This document shows, piece after piece, positions 7,170 through 12,372 of a DNA stretch of 12,372 nt. The DNA is from Zymomonas sp. Lineage in GTDB: Bacteria > Pseudomonadota > Alphaproteobacteria > Sphingomonadales > Sphingomonadaceae. The translations under genes were made by a program, and so were the position numbers. Each line of letters begins with the position of its first letter. Positions within the stretch are counted from its first letter, which is position 1. The DNA lies in assembly GCA_027489105.1 (NCBI GenBank), contig JAIYAJ010000344.1, forward strand, positions 1 through 12,372. Reading direction: 5' to 3'. The notes below the pieces were generated by a model that had not been told where the DNA came from, did no database searches, and worked only from the letters and a program-made list of their open reading frames with translations.

Positions 7170-8045
7170 GTGCCTGAACCTGCTGCCGCCGATTTCGAGG
7201 AACTCGCTTCCGGCTTTCTGTTCGTCGAAGCCCCGCGGGCGGCAGCCGACGGTTCGATCTGGTTCTCCGACCTCTCCGCCGGCACCGTCCATCGCCGCCA
7301 CGCCGATGGTACGGTCGAGACGATGCTGACCGGGCGCGACTGGGTCGGCGGGATCGCTCACGATCGGTCGGGACAGGTCCTGTGCGGTGGGCGTGGTGGC
7401 GTCATCGCGCTCGATCCTCTGACGGGAGATACGCAAATCATCCTGTCGGAGATCGATGGAGAGCCGATCGTTGCGGTCAACGACATGGAGGCGGATGGCG
7501 CGGGGGGCTTCTATGCCGGCACGATCGATTTCGTCTCGATCATGGAGCTGGGACGAAAACCCGCGCCGGGTTGCTTCTTCCACATGGATGCGTCCGGCAA
7601 GGTCACCGTGATCCGGCGGGACGTCTTTGCGTCGAACGGGATTGCCTTCAGCCCCTGTGGCCGCTGGCTCTATCATTCGGAAACCAGCCGGGGAATCTGG
7701 CGCTACGCCCTGAGCGATGCTGTTCCCGGGCAGCCGGAACTGTTGGTTTCGCTCGACGACAGCGATGGGCTGGTCGCCGATCGCGATGGCGCCCTGTGGG
7801 TGGCCTGTTGGGAAAGCGGGATTCTGCGGCGCTTCTCGGCCGAGGGCCATCTGACCCAAGCCCTGACATCGGATGCGCCGCATATCGTGAGCGTCGCCGT
7901 CATGCCCGGCGAGCCTGCCTCGCTTCTGGTCACGACGGGCGGCAATGCCGAGACGGGCGGCGTCGGTGGCCTGTTGCGTCTGGCCGTCGATGTCCCCGGT
8001 GTAGCGGACCATAGGACGGCGCTGACCATGTTGGAGAGGGCTTGA
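7170..8045 (+). CDS. SMP-30/gluconolactonase/LRE-family protein
   Basis: This is a six-bladed beta-propeller metal-dependent hydrolase of the SMP-30/gluconolactonase family, 291 residues, usually opening lactone rings in the cytoplasm. The metal ligands expected for the family are visible: E20 (FVEAPRAAADGSIWFSD), N156 (SNGIAFSPCGRWLY) and D199 (DSDGLVADRDG), with N104 (VNDMEADG) near the substrate. I chose the GTG at 7170 because GGAGAGCGAT precedes it directly, identical to the ten bases before the Rieske ATG. An ATG at 7158 would add four residues and has a poorer ribosome site. It overlaps the next gene by one base (TGATG), so the two are coupled. In this cluster it may hydrolyse a lactone from ring oxidation or Baeyer-Villiger-type chemistry. 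The actual substrate is unknown, and sugar lactones are equally possible. Confidence 0.88.
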   Translation: MPEPAAADFEELASGFLFVEAPRAAADGSIWFSDLSAGTVHRRHADGTVETMLTGRDWVGGIAHDRSGQVLCGGRGGVIALDPLTGDTQIILSEIDGEPIVAVNDMEADGAGGFYAGTIDFVSIMELGRKPAPGCFFHMDASGKVTVIRRDVFASNGIAFSPCGRWLYHSETSRGIWRYALSDAVPGQPELLVSLDDSDGLVADRDGALWVACWESGILRRFSAEGHLTQALTSDAPHIVSVAVMPGEPASLLVTTGGNAETGGVGGLLRLAVDVPGVADHRTALTMLERA

Positions 8046-8848
8046 TGATCGCGTTCGAACATATCGGCGACGGCTGTGGCGTCCTGTCGCTCGCACGGCC
8101 CGAAGCGGCCAACGCCATGACGGTGCCGATGGTCGATGCCTTTCGCGCGGAGCTGGCGCGCATCGAGGCCGAGGAGGATGTTCGGGTTCTCGTCCTCGCG
8201 GCGCAGGGCAAGGTGTTCTGCGCGGGACTGGATCTGAAGGAGGCGATCGGAGAGGGCGCGCCGCAGGATCCGATGGCGTGGATGGACCTGCAGGAACGCT
8301 TCGCCGGCTTGATGGAGGCCATCACCAAGACGCGCTTTCCCGTTATCGCGGCGATCGACGGAGCGGCGGTCGGTGCCGGCATGGGGCTGGCGCTCGCCGC
8401 CGACGTCCGCGTGGCTGGTCCCAAGGCCCGCTTCCTGGTGGGGGCGGTGAAGATCGGGCTCAGCGCGGGGGAATGCGGGATCAGCTACAACCTCCCCCGC
8501 ATGATCGGTTCGGCGCGCGCCTTCGAGATCATGCTCACCGGCCGCCCGGTCGGTGCGGAGGAAGCCGTTGCGATCGGTCTGGCCTGCCCGGCCGATGCCG
8601 GCGGCTCGGTCGTCGAGAGAGCGATCGCGATGGCGCGGCAGATCGCGCAGAACAGCGATTATGCGATCAAGCACAGCAAGCAGGTCATGCGCGCCAATCT
8701 CGACGCGCCGAGCCTCGGCGCCGCTCTGGAACTGGAAAATCACGTCCAGTGCCTCGCGCTGATGACGCAGGATTTTCAGGAGGCTTGCGCCGCTTTCGCA
8801 GAAAAGCGCAGCCCGGCGTTCAGCCGCCGCAGCCCTGGAGGCCGCTGA
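8045..8848 (+). CDS. Crotonase-superfamily protein (enoyl-CoA hydratase/isomerase-like), atypical active site
   Basis: This 267-residue member of the enoyl-CoA hydratase/isomerase family acts on acyl-CoA thioesters. The oxyanion-hole segments are present: CAGLDLK at 59-65 and GAAVGAGMG at 106-114. The C-terminal TQDFQEACAAFAEKRSPAF is typical. Aligned by eye with rat mitochondrial hydratase, the catalytic Glu144 corresponds to Gly114 and Glu164 to Ala134, so ordinary hydration is unlikely. Glu143 (SAGECG) lies where dienoyl-CoA isomerase has its Asp204. Isomerase, hydrolase, decarboxylase or ring-cleaving activity are all conceivable. The ATG at 8045 is chosen because GGAG sits 8 nt upstream and the ATG overlaps the SMP-30 stop. 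A TTG one codon earlier is unlikely. The pair presumably forms one transcript ending at 8904-8928. Confidence 0.9.
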   Translation: MIAFEHIGDGCGVLSLARPEAANAMTVPMVDAFRAELARIEAEEDVRVLVLAAQGKVFCAGLDLKEAIGEGAPQDPMAWMDLQERFAGLMEAITKTRFPVIAAIDGAAVGAGMGLALAADVRVAGPKARFLVGAVKIGLSAGECGISYNLPRMIGSARAFEIMLTGRPVGAEEAVAIGLACPADAGGSVVERAIAMARQIAQNSDYAIKHSKQVMRANLDAPSLGAALELENHVQCLALMTQDFQEACAAFAEKRSPAFSRRSPGGR

Positions 8849-8856
8849 GGTCCGGC

Positions 8857-8892
8857 AAAGAAAAGGGGCGCCCGGCGATCGCCGGACGCCCC
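8857..8892 (-). terminator. Strong intrinsic terminator for the DUF4136-type gene
   Basis: GGGGCG (8865-8870) pairs with CGCCCC (8887-8892), and the inner CCGGCGATCGCCGG is fully self-complementary. This gives a long GC stem with one mismatch. On the minus strand it is followed by TTTTCTTT, a proper U-tract 22 nt after the DUF4136 stop codon. Confidence 0.85.
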
Positions 8893-8903
8893 CGATTGCT
8901 CAA

Positions 8904-8928
8904 AGGGCGAGGCCCTATTTCTTCTTTT
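8904..8928 (+). terminator. Candidate intrinsic terminator for the SMP-30/crotonase transcript
   Basis: AGGGC-GAG-GCCCT is a 5-bp GC-rich hairpin followed by ATTTCTTCTTTT on the plus strand. The T-rich part doubles as the lysine-rich 3' end of the convergent DUF4136 gene. The stem is short, so efficiency may be modest. Confidence 0.5.
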
Positions 8929-9580
8929 CCGGAGCGACCGTGATTCGCACTTCCTCGCCCGACTGGCCGGGGAAGTTGGTGAACATCGCCTCGATCAGGT
9001 TGGGCACCAGCTTGGTCAGCGAGTCTTCGACCGAGCGTGCCTTGGCCTTGCCTTCGAACAGGCGCTTGCCGTCGGATGCACGCTCGATGATCATGTCGGC
9101 ACGGCTGGTGAAGACCGTGTAGGTGTCGATTTCCGGATACCAGGGATCGTACCAGAAAGGGTCCCAGCCATAATAAAAGGCCGATCCATAACCCCAGCGG
9201 CGGCCATAGGGGCCGAAGCCGCCCCAGGGACCGCCACCCCATGCGCCGAAGCCACCACGGGCTGAGGGGCGGGTGACCGTCTTCTGAACGCCATTGTCGA
9301 CGCCATAGTCGAACTTCACGATCAACTCGGGCTTCGCGCCGCCCTCGACCGGCCGGTAGCCGTAGGAGGCCAGGCGCTGGGTGACGAGATTGGCATATTG
9401 GGCAAATTCGAGCCCGCCTTCGTTGCGCGGATCGGCTGCGACGACGCTGAACGTCTGCCCCTCGGGCACAGGCAGCGCCTGGAAGCGCGACACATTGGCC
9501 TTGAACGAGGGGGTGCAGGCGGCAGCAGCCAGCAGCGCGAGGGGCGCGGCGGCGGCGAATATCTTGCGGATCATCGGCAT
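8915..9580 (-). CDS. DUF4136 domain-containing putative lipoprotein
   Basis: This is a 221-residue envelope protein of unknown function. The N-terminus MPMIRKIFAAAAPLALLAAAAC is a lipoprotein-like signal ending at Cys22. The lipobox is AAAC without the preferred Leu at -3, so acylation is probable rather than certain. The body resembles DUF4136 proteins (about residues 28-215; RVFxxP-like strand SRFQALPVPEGQTFSV, then a Gly/Trp/Tyr-rich loop at 108-150, then TYTVFTSRADMIIERASDGKRLFEGKAKA). The C-terminus ends in EKKK. The start has AAGG 8 nt upstream; Met3 is an alternative. It is a single-gene minus-strand unit with its own strong terminator and has no evident link to the catabolic genes. 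Confidence 0.85.
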   Translation of the reverse strand: MPMIRKIFAAAAPLALLAAAACTPSFKANVSRFQALPVPEGQTFSVVAADPRNEGGLEFAQYANLVTQRLASYGYRPVEGGAKPELIVKFDYGVDNGVQKTVTRPSARGGFGAWGGGPWGGFGPYGRRWGYGSAFYYGWDPFWYDPWYPEIDTYTVFTSRADMIIERASDGKRLFEGKAKARSVEDSLTKLVPNLIEAMFTNFPGQSGEEVRITVAPEKKK

Positions 9581-9712
9581 GGGTAAGGCCTTGTGTTTTA
9601 AGAAGCGGTCCTGCGAACAACTTCAACCTAGCTCCGCCATTGGTTATCGCAAGCCGTGGGTGAACCTTTGTTGAACGTTGCCGCACAACTTACGCAGTGT
9701 ACAGCTGTGTTC

Positions 9713-10030
9713 ATGGGAAATAATGCCGTAAAATCAGTGCGCGAAATGCTGGGGCTGCTCGGCAGCGGGCATGCCGTTGAAGGCCATCTGGTCCCCGCAA
9801 ATGACCGGAATCCCGCGACTTTCGACCCCAGTTTTGATATGGGCGATGGCCATCTGGTCCCCACGCGGCGAAAGCCCGGGCGCCGGGCACTTCTCGATTG
9901 CAACTTCGCGCGGCGCAAGCTGCCGCTACGCGAGACCGAATACTGCATCTGGGATACCGAACTGGCAGGCTTCGGGCTGTGCATCAGGCCGACCGGCAAT
10001 TACTACTGGTTCGTTCGCCTGCGCCCATGA
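9713..10030 (+). pseudogene. Tyrosine recombinase (integrase), N-terminal fragment
   Basis: The last 46 or so codons match the arm-type DNA-binding domain that opens many phage and island integrases: ARRKLPLRETEYCIWDTELA, then GFGLCIRPTGNYYWFVRLR. The frame stops at 10028-10030, right after this first strand set, where an intact gene would continue into the core-binding domain. The upstream part (9713 to about 9885) does not look like integrase. It contains a 15-bp direct repeat that makes the peptide repeat GHLVP, so the gene's 5' end was probably also replaced. The frame can be read back to 9656, and the true start is not determinable. Together with 10078-10557 it is the remnant of one integrase gene that lost its middle and changed frame. 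Confidence 0.7.
9782..9862. repeat. 15-bp direct repeat, two copies 66 bp apart
   Basis: GGCCATCTGGTCCCC occurs at 9782-9796 and again at 9848-9862. Spaced repeats of this kind mark transposase-binding ends, for example in IS21-type elements, so this may be the end of a decayed insertion sequence lying against the integrase fragment. No transposase gene is visible, so the assignment is tentative. Confidence 0.6.
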
Positions 10031-10077
10031 CCGCCGCCAGTCTCAAGCGGATCGTCTAGATGTGAGCTTTCAGGAGG

Positions 10078-10557
10078 TTGTTCATCCGGCGTGACCGGGC
10101 AAGACTGATGTTACTGACCGGCTGTCGCTATCGCGAAATCCTGCCCCTCCAATGGCAGGATGTGAAGGGGAATCGTCTGCTGCTGCGCGACAGCAAGACC
10201 GGTCCGCGCACGGTCTGGCTAGGCTCGGCGGCCCGCGAGGTTATCGACAGTTTGCCTCGCCGCCCGAAAATTCCGTGGCTGTTCTGGAACTGCCAGTATC
10301 GAGGGCCGATCGGCTGCATCCAGCATCTCTGGCGGACGATCCTTGAACGGGCCGACCTTGGCAAACTGCGCATCTACGACCTGCGCCACACCTTCGCCAG
10401 CCATGCCGCGATGAGCAAGGAAACGCTGCCCATGATTGGGTGGCTGCTCGGCCATGCAAACCACCAATCAACCGCCCGATATGCCCACCTCAATGATGAG
10501 CATCTGCTCGACGCCGCGCAGCAGATCGGTGATACGTTGCAAAACCTTTTGACCTGA
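10078..10557 (+). pseudogene. Tyrosine recombinase, catalytic-domain fragment
   Basis: This 159-codon frame holds nearly the whole catalytic domain of a tyrosine recombinase. Visible residues are R17 (LTGCRYREIL), K40 (DSKTG), R103 in YDLRHTFAS, H126 (LLGHANHQST) and the nucleophile candidate Y135 (ARYAHL). The first His of the HxxR box is Tyr (Y100), which also occurs in functional relatives. The arm-binding domain is left in another frame at 9713-10030, and the core-binding domain is missing. No good start codon exists: AGGAGG at 10072-10077 directly abuts a TTG, and the next ATG (10108) is inside the domain. It is almost certainly non-functional as an integrase, though a protein fragment could be made. 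Confidence 0.75.
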
Positions 10558-10638
10558 CTGTCCTCTTTGTGCTGACATCTATTTTGTGGCTGTTTGTGGG
10601 ACTTTGCGGCTATTCTCAGAGGACATACCGAAGGACAG
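10558..10638. repeat. Inverted repeat downstream of the recombinase remnant
   Basis: TGTCCTCT (10559-10566) is complementary to AGAGGACA (10618-10625), and CTGTCCT (10558-10564) to AGGACAG (10632-10638). One left arm thus has two possible partners. The arms begin right at the recombinase stop codon. It could be a recombinase-binding or attachment-site remnant. No gene is supported between 10558 and 10764. Confidence 0.35.
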
Positions 10639-10671
10639 GTTTTACCCGATCTGGACTCGACTTTGGTCGAA

Positions 10672-10709
10672 CGTCAGGATGGTAGCTATGTTATTTCAGC
10701 TTCCTGACG
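10672..10709. repeat. Bulged inverted repeat between the recombinase remnant and the PepSY gene
   Basis: CGTCAGGA (10672-10679) pairs with TCCTGACG (10702-10709). After a 4-nt bulge on the left, AGCT (10684-10687) pairs with AGCT (10698-10701), giving a 12-bp interrupted stem with a 10-nt loop. No U-tract follows on either strand, so it is not a convincing terminator for the PepSY gene. A recombination-site remnant is possible. Confidence 0.35.
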
Positions 10710-10764
10710 CCGGAGCTGCAAGATCCGACCACAAAGTGATCACAGCAGAGCAATGGCCACATAG

Positions 10765-11766
10765 TCATGCCCATTGCCCACGCCTCCTGCGCATGAACAT
10801 CCAAAAACCCGTGAGCCACATCATGATGGGTAGCAGGCTTGCTCCAGCCATAAGCCAGCGGCCAGCATGACCGAGAGCCGAGCCTCCATGCAATCCGCGC
10901 GCAAAGGCATCAGGTGACGTGACCGAATATGGCTGGTCGCTAACCACAGCACCTGATGCTTGGTCGACCAGAATCACCCTTAATATCCCCGCCGGATTTT
11001 CGGCCATGACACGAACGGCCGAAGTCTCCCGCAGTGAGATACTGCGCAATTTGGCAGCCCCGTCATGCGCCTTGACGATGCGGGCGATCTTTTCGGCAGG
11101 CGGCACGCTCGAAGCTGGGTGCGCGTGATCGTGCATGGGCGTTTCAGCCGGGCCGGGCCACGTCAGCACGATTGTCGTGAGCCCCATCGTCAGGAGCAGG
11201 CCTGACGACCATATGCCGACCGAATTGTGCAGGACTCTCGCCGCGATTTTCGTGTGCGGTTTGCGCGGCAGGGTCTTAGGTTTGCGCCTGCGCTGCACCA
11301 GCCACAGCCAAGCCCCTGAACCGGTCGACAAAACCAGGGACCACGACAAGGCGAACATCAGCCATTGGCCCACATCGCCGGCAAAGAAGCGCGAATGGAA
11401 GGCATGGATCTGGCCGATCACGCTGCCTTGGTGACTTCGGGTCCCAAGGATCCGCTGGCCCGTCTCGTCCACCGCCACTTCGATTTGTTCTCCTGAGGGC
11501 ATGGAGCCGCCGACATGCATCGCCCCTGATGCCCGGGGGAAATAGATGAACTCCAGCGCCAGCGCCGGATCGCGGGAAGCGACTGTGCCAATGACGCGAT
11601 CAATCGCGCCATTGGCGCTCGTTACGGGGGCCGGATAGAACGCAGGCGCGGCAATCGCATCAGCGCGCTCCCAGAGCGCAAGCGGCAGGCCACTCAGGGC
11701 GACGAGAGCAACCGGCAGTCCGAGAACGAGCGAAAGCCAGCGATGAATCTCCAGAATTCTGAACAT
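10765..11766 (-). CDS. PepSY-TM domain membrane protein (putative ferric/metallophore reductase type)
   Basis: This is an inner-membrane protein of 333 residues with four predicted transmembrane helices at about 10-31, 133-157, 186-204 and 304-325, separated by two periplasmic PepSY-like domains (about 45-130 and 212-300). Conserved histidines at the membrane edges (H8 in EIHRW, H121 and H124 in IHAFH, H180 in LHNSVGIW, H300 in LGHAGRW) are typical of this family and could bind haem. Relatives encoded beside TonB receptors include FoxB-type siderophore-iron reductases. It ends in Arg-rich MRRRRGQWA. It is divergent from a TonB-dependent receptor with a shared 70-nt promoter, so the two probably act together in metal uptake. 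A His-rich patch (MHDHAHP, 211-217) in the second periplasmic loop may bind metal. Confidence 0.88.
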   Translation of the reverse strand: MFRILEIHRWLSLVLGLPVALVALSGLPLALWERADAIAAPAFYPAPVTSANGAIDRVIGTVASRDPALALEFIYFPRASGAMHVGGSMPSGEQIEVAVDETGQRILGTRSHQGSVIGQIHAFHSRFFAGDVGQWLMFALSWSLVLSTGSGAWLWLVQRRRKPKTLPRKPHTKIAARVLHNSVGIWSSGLLLTMGLTTIVLTWPGPAETPMHDHAHPASSVPPAEKIARIVKAHDGAAKLRSISLRETSAVRVMAENPAGILRVILVDQASGAVVSDQPYSVTSPDAFARGLHGGSALGHAGRWLMAGASLLPIMMWLTGFWMFMRRRRGQWA

Positions 11767-11778
11767 TTATGTTGCCTA

Positions 11779-11798
11779 ATGATATGTTACACCATACC
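11779..11798. promoter_or_regulatory. Zur-box-like palindrome in the PepSY/TonB receptor promoter
   Basis: GATATGTTACACCATACC (11781-11798) has dyad symmetry at 12 of 18 positions and agrees at 15 of 18 with the alphaproteobacterial Zur consensus as I recall it (GATATGTTATAACATATC). It overlaps TATCAT on the minus strand (11779-11784), a good -10 element for the PepSY gene, so binding would block that promoter. A Zur, or less likely Fur-family, operator is inferred. Confidence 0.5.
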
Positions 11799-11836
11799 TT
11801 ACGCGCCATTTGGGCTATAGGGGGGTGGCAAACAAC

Positions 11837-12372
11837 ATGAAAACCGTCGTCATGGCTGCGGCCATTGCCACACTTCCTAGTGCGCTGCACGCCCAGGATA
11901 ATGCTGCGAGCAATGCGGGCAAAGAATCGGAAATCGTCGTTACCGCCACAGCCATCGTAAAGCTGGATGTGCCGCTCGCGGAGACCCCGCAGAACATTAC
12001 CGTCATCACCCAAGACGCCTTCCAGCGCCAGAACGCCACCAGCGTCGAGGAAATCTTGCGTTACGTGCCTTCGGTACAAGCCGAGCTTGCAGGGCGATCG
12101 GGCTTCGATGAATTCCTTGTGCGAGGGTTCAATCAATCGCGCTACCAGTTCCGCGATGGTCTGCGGCTCGATCCGAGCTACCTGCAGCAGCAAGAGCCGG
12201 GGGGGCTGGCATCGATCGAAGTCGTGAAGGGGCCGGCCTCCGTGCTGTTCGGCCAGATCGCGCCGGGCGGTGTGGTCAACATGACGAGCCGCGTCGCTTC
12301 GCCCGAGCGGGTCACCGATTTCACCGCAACCATCGGTACCGACGACTTTTATCGCCTCACTGCTGATATTGG
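11837..12372 (+). CDS. TonB-dependent siderophore/metallophore receptor, N-terminal part (3' end outside window)
   Basis: This is an outer-membrane active transporter gated by TonB. The first 178 codons are present and the frame runs off the right edge. Residues 1-19 (MKTVVMAAAIATLPSALHA) form a signal peptide cleaved before QDN. SEIVVTATA at 31-39 is the TonB-box region. The plug domain follows: ETPQNITVITQDAFQRQNAT, VEEILRYVPSVQ, FLVRGFN, the YQFRDGLRLD loop, IEVVKGPASVLFGQIAPGG, and VVNMTSR. The GQxxPGGxVN pattern is that of the siderophore-receptor subfamily. No N-terminal STN signalling domain is present, so cell-surface sigma-factor signalling is unlikely. It diverges from the PepSY-TM gene, and the Zur-like box between them suggests control by zinc. 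Confidence 0.92.
   Translation, partial: MKTVVMAAAIATLPSALHAQDNAASNAGKESEIVVTATAIVKLDVPLAETPQNITVITQDAFQRQNATSVEEILRYVPSVQAELAGRSGFDEFLVRGFNQSRYQFRDGLRLDPSYLQQQEPGGLASIEVVKGPASVLFGQIAPGGVVNMTSRVASPERVTDFTATIGTDDFYRLTADI

Noticed and set aside
7035..8096. 353-codon minus-strand frame opposite the SMP-30 gene
   Set aside because: It covers the divergent promoter and the whole beta-propeller gene antisense, with no motif or ribosome site.
9702..9709. ACAGCTGT palindrome upstream of the integrase fragment
   Set aside because: An 8-bp palindrome alone is expected by chance, and its flanks are not symmetric enough to support an operator call.
10693..10761. 23-codon minus-strand frame just after the PepSY stop (begins MWPLLCCDHF)
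   Set aside because: It is short, ends inside the bulged hairpin, and has no clear ribosome site beyond the PepSY stop. It could be the start of a gene cut by the element, but nothing supports that.
10586..10870. 94-codon plus-strand frame after the recombinase remnant
   Set aside because: It overlaps the 3' end of the PepSY gene antisense, crosses the inverted repeats and has no similarity I recognise.
11660..12193. 177-codon minus-strand frame opposite the TonB receptor start
   Set aside because: It crosses the divergent promoter and is antisense to the receptor's signal peptide and plug domain.

Overview
The window looks like chromosomal DNA of a high-GC alphaproteobacterium, most likely a sphingomonad (Sphingomonadales). 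The signs are the style of the DnaE C-terminus, the small lipoprotein with DUF4136 character, and an oxygenase-rich catabolic neighbourhood next to a TonB-dependent receptor. The genus cannot be fixed from sequence alone.

Layout. (1) 3-1373 is the 3' part of dnaE, the replicative DNA polymerase III alpha subunit; its 5' end lies outside the window. (2) 1512-5533 is a forward operon-like run: a Rieske ring-hydroxylating oxygenase alpha subunit, a short-chain dehydrogenase, a nitronate monooxygenase-family flavoprotein (1 nt after the dehydrogenase stop) and a TetR-family regulator. (3) 5568-6961 is a minus-strand unit: a 30-codon small ORF whose stop overlaps the start of a VOC (glyoxalase-fold) protein, followed by a LuxR-type regulator with an autoinducer-binding-like domain. 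(4) 7170-8848 is a divergent plus-strand pair with overlapping stop and start: an SMP-30/gluconolactonase-like protein and a crotonase-superfamily protein that lacks both classical hydratase glutamates. (5) 8857-8928 holds back-to-back terminators, followed by a minus-strand DUF4136-type lipoprotein (8915-9580). (6) 9713-10760 is the remains of an integrated element: a tyrosine recombinase gene broken by an internal deletion and frame change, a 15-bp direct repeat and several inverted repeats. (7) 10765-12372 is a divergent pair, a PepSY-TM membrane protein (minus) and the 5' part of a TonB-dependent siderophore/metallophore receptor (plus). Their shared promoter holds a palindrome close to the alphaproteobacterial Zur box.

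How the parts may work together. Blocks 2-4 (about 7.3 kb) read as one catabolic module for an unidentified, probably cyclic or aromatic substrate: oxygenation (Rieske), dehydrogenation (SDR), flavin-dependent oxidation (NMO-like), a VOC metalloenzyme, lactone opening (SMP-30) and a CoA-thioester step (crotonase). Two regulators sit in the middle. A 12-bp element (CAGGTTCATrTT, 11/12 identical between sites) occurs both upstream of the Rieske gene and in the VOC/SMP-30 divergent promoter, so one regulator may control all three transcription units. No ferredoxin or reductase for the Rieske enzyme is present. The substrate is not identifiable from the sequence. I saw no rRNA, tRNA or CRISPR array.
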